Assembly: GCF_024722015.1 (NCBI RefSeq)
Contig: NZ_JANQBD010000017.1
Span: 1-64,000, forward strand
Length of the DNA stretch: 64,000 nucleotides
Origin: Paenibacillus radicis (ex Xue et al. 2023)
GTDB lineage: Bacteria; Bacillota; Bacilli; Paenibacillales; NBRC-103111
Direction: 5' to 3'
The translations under genes were made by a program, and so were the position numbers. The notes under the pieces are model-generated. The model was not told the origin of the DNA. It did not search any database and saw only the letters and a list, made by a program, of their open reading frames with translations. This document shows, piece by piece, positions 44,234-53,012 of this stretch (positions are counted from its first letter, which is position 1; every line of letters begins with the position of its first letter).

Positions 44234-45061
44234 TTATTTAGTATCTTCTTGCTTTTTCAATATTCTAATTACAGCATGGTAAGTTGCTAAGTAGAAATGG
44301 AACATCCATGAATGCCATATGTTCTTATCATAATTCCTAATTTGTTCAGGGTTATGATGCCTTAATTCAAATTTGTTTGCTAACTCAAAAATTAAGCTTT
44401 CATCTTTTTTATCAAGTGCTTTTGCAAGTTTTTCAGTCTTTTTAAGCCATTCAAATACATTTGCCAAATCAATAATAGCTTGTCTTCTATCTTCAACTGA
44501 TTGACTTCTATTTTTCCATTTGCGGATGGCTTCCCTCACTTTGAAGTCAACGTTTTCTGGATCGTATTGAATTATTTCTGCATCCAAAATTTCCTCTAAT
44601 CCATTTTTTCCAAGTGATAATATCTCACCTGAATCAGAAATTTCAAAACCATCACTGTAATCACAGATTAGAAGATTTACTGCTCCTTTAAACTCAACCT
44701 TTCCACTAAAATCATCGTAATTTTCATAATCCTGATAATTGTAGCCTGTGTCTGACGAATACCATGCTAACTCTCCTGGTTTTGAAACATGATGAAATAA
44801 GAACTCAATTGTATCGAAAATATTTTCCTCTGTTACATCTAATCTATCCCACTTTTCTATTGGAAATGGCATGAACTTTATCTCAAACATTGCCTTATGA
44901 TTAGCATCCTCTGGGACATCAAATGATGTAATTGATAGTTTTTCTTTAAAATAATCTTTGCTTTTGTAATAAAGAAATAGACTCTGAAGTTGCTTGTATA
45001 ATTGATATACATCAATGGCTTTCTTATTGTTCCTTGTTGAGTAATACATTCTTTTTTCCAT
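44234..45061 (-). CDS. Unknown protein, first gene of a two-gene operon
   Basis: 275-residue soluble protein. The N-terminal half is mixed and includes VNLLICDYSDGFEISDSGEI; the C-terminal half is helical and ends in a pattern I have seen in uncharacterised proteins, KFELRHHNPEQI then KNIWHSWMFHFYLATYHAVI. The Arg-His rich spot recalls HEPN-type domains but the spacing does not match the Rx4-6H motif, so I do not assign it. ATG at 45061. Function unknown; its operon partner follows closely. Confidence 0.6.
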   Translation of the reverse strand: MEKRMYYSTRNNKKAIDVYQLYKQLQSLFLYYKSKDYFKEKLSITSFDVPEDANHKAMFEIKFMPFPIEKWDRLDVTEENIFDTIEFLFHHVSKPGELAWYSSDTGYNYQDYENYDDFSGKVEFKGAVNLLICDYSDGFEISDSGEILSLGKNGLEEILDAEIIQYDPENVDFKVREAIRKWKNRSQSVEDRRQAIIDLANVFEWLKKTEKLAKALDKKDESLIFELANKFELRHHNPEQIRNYDKNIWHSWMFHFYLATYHAVIRILKKQEDTK

Positions 45062-45383
45062 CTTCTTCTACCCCTAGCTTTAGATTATCTAGGATTATTT
45101 TACCATATCCTTTTGTGGAGAAATATAACATATTATAATCCAAGTACATTATTATCAGTTAATGTATTTCATTGTATTGAGTAATCCAGGCACCAAAACA
45201 CTATATACACAACTAAAATGGACACTCCAATACTATATATTGTGGTTTCATCAAAAAAACATATTGCATTTTGGTATTTACTAGAGTAATATTAATCCTA
45301 TAGAGACATTAGCACTCACGATAGTCGATTGCTAGTATTGTCTGAATATTATAACTCCAAAGTTAGAAAGGAGGTAAGAAAAG
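45062..45383. other. 322-bp divergent intergenic region
   Basis: AT-rich spacer between the minus-strand two-gene operon and the plus-strand DUF2188 gene. It should hold promoters for both, but I see no unambiguous boxes. Confidence 0.5.
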
Positions 45384-45608
45384 ATGCCAAATCGAAATAT
45401 CCATACAACTAAACGTGGTGACAAGTGGGCTAATGTAATTAGTGGAAACTCAAGAGCAAGCGGATTATACGATACACAAAAGGAAGCAATTCAAGCAGCT
45501 ATACCAAGGGCAAAAAAAGATGGATTAGAGCATGTGATTCACGGAAAAGACAACAAAATAAGAGAAAAGAATAGTTACGGAAATGACCCTAGAAATATAA
45601 AGGGATAG
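45384..45608 (+). CDS. DUF2188 family protein
   Basis: 74-residue protein of the DUF2188 family, recognised by HTTKRGDKWANVISGNSRAS, YDTQKEAIQAAIPRAK and HGKDNKIREKNSYGNDP. GAAAGGAGG precedes the ATG at 45384. Such small beta-alpha-beta proteins are widespread in bacteria and phages; function unknown. It is followed after 49 bases by a 41-aa membrane peptide, likely in the same transcript. Confidence 0.82.
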   Translation: MPNRNIHTTKRGDKWANVISGNSRASGLYDTQKEAIQAAIPRAKKDGLEHVIHGKDNKIREKNSYGNDPRNIKG

Positions 45609-45657
45609 GATCAAAATTAAAACTAAGTACACTTAATGTGAAAGGAGGTAAATATTC

Positions 45658-45783
45658 ATGTCTACAATTCAACGTGTTTACGGCAAAGGAAGATATGATG
45701 GAATTTTTATTGGAGCAGCTATTGTTGTAGCTTTGTTCCTAATTTTCAAATCCACAAACAAGCCTACCCAAAAGACTTACTAG
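45658..45783 (+). CDS. 41-aa single-pass membrane peptide
   Basis: ATG at 45658 is preceded by AAAGGAGG. The peptide has a short N-terminal soluble part (STIQRVYGKGRYDG), one membrane helix (about 15-31) and a polar tail. It lies in the same orientation as the DUF2188 gene and is followed by a perfect terminator, so it is very likely expressed with it. Confidence 0.65.
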   Translation: MSTIQRVYGKGRYDGIFIGAAIVVALFLIFKSTNKPTQKTY

Positions 45784-46165
45784 ATAGTTTTACTTCTTCT
45801 TATAACTTAATATTGTAGAGAAAATTCGCTTTGACGAATGGAGTTGATTTTCTTTATGTACATAGTTACTCTCACAAGTCGTGTACCTCTGACAAATACC
45901 TAGCAGACCACTAATCTAAGATTAGTGGTTCTTTATTTTATTCATCTAAAAGACGTAGCCCACAACATTTCTAAACCTCTCCGCACAATAAATGTGAAGC
46001 CTTCCTACCCCCATTTCTGTTCGCCTGATAAGCTACTGACCTTCCATAAAATCTCACTTTTATACCTGCTAAGAGAAAAATCTTGCGTGTTCTAATTCTA
46101 TATATCACAAAAAAATAACTTCCATTTTCTCTTTTCACTGACTTATGTCGTAGCAGATTAATTTT
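45784..46165. other. Intergenic region with terminator
   Basis: Apart from the terminator at 45907-45938, no gene or repeat seen. Confidence 0.5.
45907..45938 (+). terminator. Intrinsic terminator
   Basis: Perfect ACCACTAATC-taa-GATTAGTGGT stem followed by TCTTTATTTT, ending the DUF2188/41-aa transcript. Confidence 0.88.
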
Positions 46166-47374
46166 CTAAATATTAGATGGTTCTTCTGAAGAATGTAATA
46201 AATAGCTGAAAAGTCGTTTTTGTTTCGAATCTATGTATTCTTTATCTTTAATTGTTCTTCTGTCTTCTATCATTTGGAGAATGTATGTTGGGTAAAAATA
46301 AAATGGAACTTCACTGTTTATTTGATCTACACTTGGTGTAAATCGCCTAAAGCGTTTCTCTCTCAACATGTCATCATCATCCATATAATAAGAAATACTT
46401 TTATATTTGTCATATAAACTATATTTGGTTGATTTTGTATAATGATATGAAATCTTGTCGGAAATATAACTGCCCATACTTTTTTCATAAGGTTCCTTAT
46501 TAATAACTGTCTGGACATCCATTTTCAACTTATCAATGTTAAGAGTAGGTTCTACACCATAAATAGTAGCTATTGTATGAATGTGCTTAACACGATAAAT
46601 ATTAAATTCAGGCATATTCCTATCAATTTTTTGAACTACCTGACAATAAGGCTCGTAAATTTCTTTTCCATCCCATATTTCTGACAATACTACAAAGTAT
46701 TGAAATGTGTTAAATAAATCTACATAGCAACACAAGTAGTTTTGATGAGAAAACAAGATCAATGTATGAGATAATTCAAAAAAAGTATCTAGTTCTAGAT
46801 AACTATCAAATGCGTTAAGTGCAATAAAAGGAATAATAGATGCACTGAATGTTATATTTGTAATGATATTGTTGTTCTTTATTACATTTAAAACAGGCTT
46901 TATTTTATTATTTGGGACTTTCTTTTCAATTGCATAATTATAAGCAATTTTACAGATACCTTGCTTAAACACATCATTATTTAAATCAATATCAATACAG
47001 TAATCTACAATTTCAAATTTTCTCAATTCAGCTTTACTTAGATTCGTTCTGTGCAATTTTTTATACTCAGGACAATCAATAACAATTTGATTTTTAATAA
47101 TTACATTATAGATTTTCCCATCGTCTCCGTACTTTGCCCTTCCTTTACACGATGGCATTGCTGAACTATTTGTCTTTTTCATATTCTCTATTTGTGTTAT
47201 AACAGGATTGAATTTTTTGCAAAACTTATCATCGATCTCTCTCTGAACAATGTTGTTACATTTATTACAACATATTTGAGTGGATTCATATAGTCCCCCC
47301 AATGCATTTTGTATTATATGTTCTTTACTTTCATTCATAAAAGAGATGATTTCATCACAATATATACAATTCAT
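46166..47374 (-). CDS. HNH-type endonuclease-like protein, 402 aa
   Basis: N-terminal zinc/HNH-like module: Cys3-xx-Cys6, then EHIIQNALGG with His19, then Cys35/Cys36-xx-Cys39 followed by Asn40-Asn41, as in HNH_5-like proteins. The remaining ~330 residues are unrecognised, with Tyr-rich stretches at the C-terminus. GGAGAG precedes the ATG at 47374. It could be a nuclease acting on foreign DNA. No methylase accompanies it, so it is not a classical restriction pair. Confidence 0.72.
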   Translation of the reverse strand: MNCIYCDEIISFMNESKEHIIQNALGGLYESTQICCNKCNNIVQREIDDKFCKKFNPVITQIENMKKTNSSAMPSCKGRAKYGDDGKIYNVIIKNQIVIDCPEYKKLHRTNLSKAELRKFEIVDYCIDIDLNNDVFKQGICKIAYNYAIEKKVPNNKIKPVLNVIKNNNIITNITFSASIIPFIALNAFDSYLELDTFFELSHTLILFSHQNYLCCYVDLFNTFQYFVVLSEIWDGKEIYEPYCQVVQKIDRNMPEFNIYRVKHIHTIATIYGVEPTLNIDKLKMDVQTVINKEPYEKSMGSYISDKISYHYTKSTKYSLYDKYKSISYYMDDDDMLREKRFRRFTPSVDQINSEVPFYFYPTYILQMIEDRRTIKDKEYIDSKQKRLFSYLLHSSEEPSNI

Positions 47375-47673
47375 TATTACTCTCCATAATTTCCTAAATA
47401 TTTATTCATAATGCATTTATGCTGGCAAAATAAAAAATTTAGTTGAGTTCAACATTGCGCATCCCATTTTCACTTCGTCAGAGTCATCGCAAAATCATAG
47501 ATACAACATGCTATTCCATCATCAATAAAAGAAGTCAGATTCAATATAGGGATTCACGATAAAAAGCGTCAAAGAACTTGCTAGTATCACGTGTATGGGA
47601 AAGAGGATAATGTTACGCTGATAATTTCCTTATCGTAGCAGTTACTGGTGTAGTAGGTAGGAATACACTTCAG
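47375..47673. other. ~300-bp non-coding stretch
   Basis: No gene, repeat or clear terminator seen. Confidence 0.5.
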
Positions 47674-48659
47674 TTAATGTCTAACCCTTACAACTTTCTT
47701 CATCTGCTCAAGCGATAATACATCATCATACCTTCGAAGAATCATCTTGTGGCAATTAGCACAAACAGGAAACAAATCCACAGCAGGGTCAATCCTAACC
47801 TCTTCTCCTTCCAAAGTACTTAATGGTTTAACATGATGAACCTCAATAAAATCTTTTCCTCTTTCTCCGTAGGCTTCTTCAAAGTTGAAATTACAAACAA
47901 CACAATTTAAGCCATGTAAATCAATTGCTCTTTGTCTATTTTTGCATCCCGCTCATATCTCTTACCATAGTAAGTCTTGACTGCACCCTCAGGTCTAAGT
48001 TCATGCTCATTTTCTATATTGTCAGCTAGAATATCATCTTGTATTGTATGTAAATCTATACTATCCTCAAAAACTACACCTAATACCTCAAATTTGTACT
48101 CTTTCAAACGTTCAAAAGCAGTTTTTCTTTCTTCAAGTGTAAACATTGATTTGTATTTCGGTAGTAATACATGTGCTTCTATAGTCAAATCTAATCTCCC
48201 AGCAAAATAAAGTTTTTCAAATCCTGTAGTCGCTTGTTTCTTATGTATGAAATCTTTTGCAACCTTTAAAGCTCCATCACGAGTCACAATTTGAATGAAA
48301 ATTGATGCGTTATACCCACACTCTGATTTCGCCTTTTTGTAGGCACTAATTACGTCTTTATGAAATTGCTCAATTAACGATTTTTCGATTGGTGAAATCT
48401 CACTTATTTCATCAATGACAATAAAACCAAGTTTCCTTAAAAACTTATTGCTTTCATCCCCACCATTAAATTTATTTGGATGAAGTTCTTCCCCATTCGC
48501 AAAGTAATTTGCTAAAGAAATAGTATATTTAGGAGGATAGTGCTTTTCTTTAAAAACTAAAGCATATTTTGTTGGTTCTCTTCGTTCAGGCACACCTTTT
48601 TTTCTGATTTGTTCTATTGCATTAATAATGTGTTCTGACGTTATATTCGGAGGAATCAT
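47674..48659 (-). pseudogene. McrA-like HNH endonuclease, frameshifted
   Basis: The first frame (ATG at 48659 after GGGAGATG) encodes an N-terminal domain with PTKYALVFKEKHYPPKYTIS and ends prematurely at 47907 with a nonsense tail after KRYERDAK. The neighbouring frame continues exactly there with NRQRAIDLHG, CVVCNFNF, FIEVHHVKPL and VCANCHKMIL, the HNH nuclease domain, stopping at 47674. One extra A in the A5 run at about 47942-47946 restores a ~328-residue protein. McrA-type enzymes cut modified DNA. As read, the catalytic domain is not made. Confidence 0.82.
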
Positions 48660-48829
48660 GTTTACATCTCCCTTATTGGCAATCACTAAAATTGATTTTA
48701 ACAATCAATCCATATATTGTCATTAGAAAATGTAAATTATTAGACTGATACAAAATCTCCATTAGAGACAGTTTGAGTTATTGAAGAAACACCAGCAAAG
48801 CTAACTGGCGTTTCTTCGTTTTCCTTCGT

Positions 48830-49507
48830 TTAAGCTACCTTTTCACTAAATGCGTTATTATTTGCCAAAAATTTAACTTCCGTTAATTCTCCCATAAAAG
48901 CTTCCAAATCCTTAACAGAATCCCACTCAATAAGTAGATCAGCGTAATAAAGAACATTGTTCTTAGTAAATGACGCTACGGAATGTGTTTCACTTGTCAA
49001 AATCAATATCCCTTCAGCATCTTCAATTGCTGTTTTAAGCAACGTTGCCACGAAAGGCGCGATAAAGAAGCAACCATGAACCCAACGATACCAGTCTAAT
49101 TCGTACTTTTTAGGTTGGTATTTTTCATAATAGCGATAATCCAATTCAGAAAAGGCTTCTGATTCATAAAAATCATCCCAAAATTCATCATCTTCAATGT
49201 TTACTTCTAAGCCAAACATTGATTCAAAGAGCGATTTTTTCTCTGATTGATACTCAATATCAGCTTGAACTTGGTCATCTAATTTTGTAACCCAATAATC
49301 CGAAGGTGTGTATGTCCAAGGCGCATCTTCATCTTGATCCCACTCTTCAGAACTTCTTATTCCTAAACATCTCCTGAGACTTGTCACAACATCAGCATCT
49401 TCAAGATGCGGTCTAAATAAATCCCAGTTGTCTTTTAATGAGAATATTTGTTTCTCACCTGCAAGCACATCGTTTTCAACATTAAGAAATTTTTTCATCG
49501 TAAGCAT
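48830..49507 (-). CDS. Acidic hypothetical protein, 225 aa
   Basis: 225-residue, very acidic protein rich in Asp, Glu, Trp and Tyr, with a short hydrophobic stretch (CFFIAPFVATLLKTA). No family recognised. GGAGG lies nine bases before the ATG at 49507. It is the last gene of the module that begins with the mrpR-like gene, after the primase-like gene. Strong acidity could mean DNA mimicry, but that is only a thought. Confidence 0.65.
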   Translation of the reverse strand: MLTMKKFLNVENDVLAGEKQIFSLKDNWDLFRPHLEDADVVTSLRRCLGIRSSEEWDQDEDAPWTYTPSDYWVTKLDDQVQADIEYQSEKKSLFESMFGLEVNIEDDEFWDDFYESEAFSELDYRYYEKYQPKKYELDWYRWVHGCFFIAPFVATLLKTAIEDAEGILILTSETHSVASFTKNNVLYYADLLIEWDSVKDLEAFMGELTEVKFLANNNAFSEKVA

Positions 49508-49593
49508 CGTTTGTAACCTCCAGTAATTTAATTTGTATAATTTGATTGCGTGTATATTGCATGCCTAGCGGCAGGCTGCGGAACAGGAAAAAA

Positions 49594-50490
49594 TTATGCG
49601 GTGCGTTCTTGCTCCAACATTTCATTCCAATCCTTACCATAGACTGGGACAAGTACATTAATTTCATAAATCTGTCCCAAATCAATCTTTACCTTCTCAA
49701 CGAACTCTTTAACAGGATCATCGTTATCCAATGCAAGAACCACTTTAGCAATTTGTTTATTCTCCTTGAGGAACATTTTTATTGCTTCTAAATGCAATCC
49801 ACCTAGGGCAAGCAAGTAGTTCTTTCCAGCCCTTTCAGGGTACAATGCTAACAATGACATTGCATCAATAGGAGCTTCAACTACTGTCACCGCATTGCAA
49901 TATTCATCAGATTCAATCACCCAACCATAACTCACATCACTATTAGCCGCTCTACCTTTAAATACATTATCGTCATGCGTTCCCCTCAGAATCGCACCTT
50001 TAGCACCCCCTATATTGTCAAAGCAAGGGAATACGTAATTGTAATTATCATCTTGATAGACCAAACCCTTCTCAATCATACGCTTTACTATTTTCATAGG
50101 TATTTTGCGTACTTTGCATAAATAAGGATACAAAACAGTATTAGCGGCAGCTCTCTTAGGCAGCATAAACACACCCTTTTTTTCCTGTTTAGCCTGTGAT
50201 TGCCGTAGGCGATCACATTCAACGTCCTCCACCACACTATTAACCTCAATCAAAGCTTCCACAGCTTCTTTGAAGTTCATCCCCAAAATACGGATGCAAA
50301 AATCAAGTGCGTTGCCACCTTTTTCTTCACTATGCCTATAGTAAAAGTTATCCTTGATAACCAACCCAGCATAACCAACAACCTTATGGTCACCATTACG
50401 TTCTGGCTTAAGCTCATAACCATTTCGTTCGCAAAACTCAATCAGATTAGTCATACGGGCTTTTTGAATATTATCATCACTTATTCGCAC
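49594..50490 (-). CDS. DUF3991/Toprim primase-like protein
   Basis: 298-residue protein with an N-terminal DUF3991 region (NFYYRHSEEKGGNALDF, then MNFKEAVEALIEV) and a Toprim domain: VVEAPIDAMSLLALYP with the catalytic-type Glu, and VVLALDNDDP with the Asp pair. These proteins are common on phages, plasmids and integrative elements and are thought to act in primer synthesis or replication start. I chose the GTG at 50490, spaced from AAGGTG; the GTG at 50499 lies in the binding site. It follows the ATPase gene with its own promoter region in between. Confidence 0.85.
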   Translation of the reverse strand: MRISDDNIQKARMTNLIEFCERNGYELKPERNGDHKVVGYAGLVIKDNFYYRHSEEKGGNALDFCIRILGMNFKEAVEALIEVNSVVEDVECDRLRQSQAKQEKKGVFMLPKRAAANTVLYPYLCKVRKIPMKIVKRMIEKGLVYQDDNYNYVFPCFDNIGGAKGAILRGTHDDNVFKGRAANSDVSYGWVIESDEYCNAVTVVEAPIDAMSLLALYPERAGKNYLLALGGLHLEAIKMFLKENKQIAKVVLALDNDDPVKEFVEKVKIDLGQIYEINVLVPVYGKDWNEMLEQERTA

Positions 50491-50522
50491 TATTTTCACC
50501 TTCTTATATTGTTATTGGAATA

Positions 50523-50571
50523 GTAGGTGACGAAATTATTCTCTATATAATAGAAACAGTTCGTCACCTAA
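50523..50571 (-). promoter_or_regulatory. Inverted repeat bracketing the primase-gene promoter
   Basis: TAGGTGACGAA (50524-50534) and TTCGTCACCTA (50560-50570) are perfect 11-bp inverted arms. Between them the minus strand reads CTGTTTCTATTATATAGAG, containing a TATAAT-like -10. It looks like an operator pair around a promoter. Confidence 0.55.
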
Positions 50572-50586
50572 CATGAGTGCTATTTT

Positions 50587-51057
50587 TCAGCATACTTCCT
50601 TTAAATAAATTGATTTATAACCTTTTTCATTTATCTCTATGTCCATTCCTTGCTTTGAGAAGATTTCTTTTAATATCTCTTGCCTTTCTTGCTTCTGCCA
50701 ATTGGAGTTAAACCAATCTTTAAATGATCTTCCACCTATCTCATAGGCAGTATGCGTAGGAAAGCTAAAAAGATCACCTTCGTATTTCAAAGCGTATTCC
50801 TTAGAGTTTTCAGCCCATTGAGTACACTTTTCAATAAATTTATCCAAGGACAAATCCTGAAGCTTACTATTATGAACGTTACTTGGTGGCAAACTAAACG
50901 CTATTTGAAGCATATCTAGCCATTCTTTGCGATACGTGTACAAGTAGATATTCACAATAGAGTTATCGTTAATGTTTCGAATGCTGCTTCTATGAATTAT
51001 TTGCATAAGATCTGCTAGAACAAGTTCATCGAAAATCGCTTGCACTCTTTCATACAA
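50587..51057 (-). CDS. C-terminal part of the ATPase/helicase-like protein
   Basis: A 156-codon frame opening at a TTG inside the end of the preceding gene, without its own binding site. It starts YERVQAIFDEL, contains MQIIHRSSIRNINDNS (reminiscent of helicase motif VI-type Q-x-x-H-R) and has a charged helical end. Removing one T from the TTT at about 51055-51057 joins the two frames as SKAW-LYERVQ. I think this is the rest of the protein encoded at 51050-52453. Confidence 0.6.
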   Translation of the reverse strand: MYERVQAIFDELVLADLMQIIHRSSIRNINDNSIVNIYLYTYRKEWLDMLQIAFSLPPSNVHNSKLQDLSLDKFIEKCTQWAENSKEYALKYEGDLFSFPTHTAYEIGGRSFKDWFNSNWQKQERQEILKEIFSKQGMDIEINEKGYKSIYLKEVC

Positions 51058-52453
51058 ACCAAGCTTTTGATCTTCCTTTGTTCATGGAAAGATCAATATT
51101 CGTTCCATACAAAGAAATTGCAGTCTTCTTATACACGGATGGATGTCTTAATGGGATGTTTAGTAACGCTAATGCATGATACCTATTTAGTTTGTTCTTC
51201 CCAGTTGTGTTCAAGAGATTAAGCGGCAATTCATCAGCATTATTTTGATCATACAAGGTAATCTGATCTTTAGTGATAATCTTATTGCCAATACAAATGT
51301 TTATTTCATCTTTCTTAACTAAAGGAAAAAGGTCAATTCCAGATGATCGAATTGCTTCAATATCATTTGAGATAAGTTCGAAAATCTCTATCCTTTTCTC
51401 TTTGTCCTTCTTTGCATGACTTGACGTATTGATTTCTTGCAAGTGCAAATGAAGTCTGCTTTGATAATCATGATAGTTCTTAGTGTGAATAAATTGATAT
51501 TCGTTGTTATAAAGTCGCTTGGTAATATTGCTTGTTCCATCCAAAATCAGAATGTTACCTAGCTCTCGATAGTCAATTCTCCTTGCACATAAAATGGTTG
51601 ATCCTCTATCATGCCTGTCGATTACTCCTACATCATCTTGATGTAGAAGTTTTTTGAACCAAGTAAACTTAGCTAGATATTCATTTTCCGCATTTCTGGT
51701 ATTTAGGTTCGCTAATATTCCATCCAATCGTTCCAAGTCACTACTTTCTATGAGATGACGACTTAACCGCTTCGTTACAGGCGAGTCTTCATCCATTTCT
51801 TGATTGATAATCGTTGTAATAGTCTTCCTAGCAAATCGTTTGACATCTTTACTTAGTTCACTTTCACTAGCTAGTGCATCAAACCAATCAACTTGATTGT
51901 CATTACTTCCAAGGTCAAAACCACAATGAGAAATAAACTCAGGCATTTCATCAACGATTATATTCCGTTTAAGAGTCAATCCATTGGTTAGTTTATACCG
52001 CATATAGTCATCTGGATCACTAACTTCATTAGCGAGATCACGAAAGCGTTGTTGAGTTATACAAACGATTTGATAATTTGTTAAATCATTTATTACATCA
52101 TCCACGTTGTTTGTATCAACGTAGGTAATGGCATTTTGAATGTTCTTCATTTTAGCGTAATCTGATACTGGTTTAGAAAACTTTCGCATATTATCGTTAT
52201 TTAAAAAGACAATTAATAATGCAGTCTTGAATTTTTGAGTTAGAAGGTATTTGGCCACCGCTTCTAGTGCGGCAGTTTTACCATGACCAGGTAGAGATGA
52301 ACAAACATAGTGTTTAGTTTGTTTTTTTGAGTTATTAAATTCTTCAATAACGTCTATTATTACGTCTACCATTTGAGAAAAAGCTTTTTTGTGTAAATTT
52401 TCTTGTTGCTCATTGCTAAGTAAAGTCTGTAGATTGGCTATTTGTATACTCAT
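51050..52453 (-). CDS. P-loop ATPase, helicase-like, N-terminal part
   Basis: 467-residue frame with a Walker A motif LPGHGKTA at 54-61 and a Walker B-type NIIVDEMPEF at 164-173, as in phage or plasmid replication ATPases and superfamily 2 helicases. The C-terminus runs out at KGRSKAWFV, where the next frame takes over; a full-length protein would be about 620 residues. GGGGAAT precedes the ATG at 52453, and a copy of the repeated TTTTATTTTGCACTTATT element lies just upstream. It is part of the mrpR-like/coiled-coil/ATPase/primase gene set. Confidence 0.72.
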   Translation of the reverse strand: MSIQIANLQTLLSNEQQENLHKKAFSQMVDVIIDVIEEFNNSKKQTKHYVCSSLPGHGKTAALEAVAKYLLTQKFKTALLIVFLNNDNMRKFSKPVSDYAKMKNIQNAITYVDTNNVDDVINDLTNYQIVCITQQRFRDLANEVSDPDDYMRYKLTNGLTLKRNIIVDEMPEFISHCGFDLGSNDNQVDWFDALASESELSKDVKRFARKTITTIINQEMDEDSPVTKRLSRHLIESSDLERLDGILANLNTRNAENEYLAKFTWFKKLLHQDDVGVIDRHDRGSTILCARRIDYRELGNILILDGTSNITKRLYNNEYQFIHTKNYHDYQSRLHLHLQEINTSSHAKKDKEKRIEIFELISNDIEAIRSSGIDLFPLVKKDEINICIGNKIITKDQITLYDQNNADELPLNLLNTTGKNKLNRYHALALLNIPLRHPSVYKKTAISLYGTNIDLSMNKGRSKAWFV

Positions 52454-52479
52454 TTGTTATTCCCCTTTTATTGCATCGA

Positions 52480-52497
52480 TTTTATTTTGCACTTATT
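52480..52497 (-). promoter_or_regulatory. Repeated operator-like element, copy R1
   Basis: TTTTATTTTGCACTTATT, 27 bases before the ATPase start. Near-identical to R2 (52975) and R3 (54004). Confidence 0.75.
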
Positions 52498-52514
52498 GAA
52501 AGTTTATATTAAAG

Positions 52515-52955
52515 CTAGCTATTAAATTCCACGTTCTTTGAATTAGCCTTGAAGAAAGTCACATTCTTAATATCATCATTTTCATTGTCATATTCATATG
52601 TAAATTCAACTGGAATAGCGTAACTCTCATACTTTTCATTGATTGATGAAAATAGTTCTTCAATTGTGTTGCTTTCAAGTATACGTTCAAAAGTAAAGTT
52701 GAGCTTTGCGCTCATTACACTCTTATCGATTCTTATAGAAACCAGCTTTTCTTCTAACTTGCCTTTCTCATTTTGGATTCGCAATACTATCTCTTTCGCG
52801 AAAGATGCATCCAGCTTTTCCCCAAGACCTCTAAGTTCAACAAGAAGGCTGCTAATCAATGTGTTGTAGCCTGTGACCTGTCTTGCAAGCAACTTTTCCT
52901 TCTTCGTAAGCTGTTGGTAAGTATTTTTCATTTTTTTCATTGTCATGTTTGTCAT
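52515..52955 (-). CDS. Coiled-coil hypothetical protein, 146 aa
   Basis: 146 residues: N-terminal charged helices (about 1-80, MKKMKNTYQQLTKKEKLLAR start) likely to form a coiled coil, followed by a short beta-rich tail (VEFTYEYDNENDDIKNVTF). No family recognised. GGAGAT precedes the ATG at 52955, and repeat copy R2 ends 20 bases upstream. It sits between the MrpR-like and ATPase genes, so it may help replication or regulation (inference). Confidence 0.65.
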   Translation of the reverse strand: MTNMTMKKMKNTYQQLTKKEKLLARQVTGYNTLISSLLVELRGLGEKLDASFAKEIVLRIQNEKGKLEEKLVSIRIDKSVMSAKLNFTFERILESNTIEELFSSINEKYESYAIPVEFTYEYDNENDDIKNVTFFKANSKNVEFNS

Positions 52956-52974
52956 TTTCAGTTTATCTCCGTTA

Positions 52975-52991
52975 TTTTATTTTGCGCTTAT
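52975..52991 (-). promoter_or_regulatory. Repeated operator-like element, copy R2
   Basis: TTTTATTTTGCGCTTAT, directly before the ribosome binding site of the coiled-coil gene. Confidence 0.75.
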
Positions 52992-53012
52992 GGTCTAACA
53001 AAGAGAGAAGTT

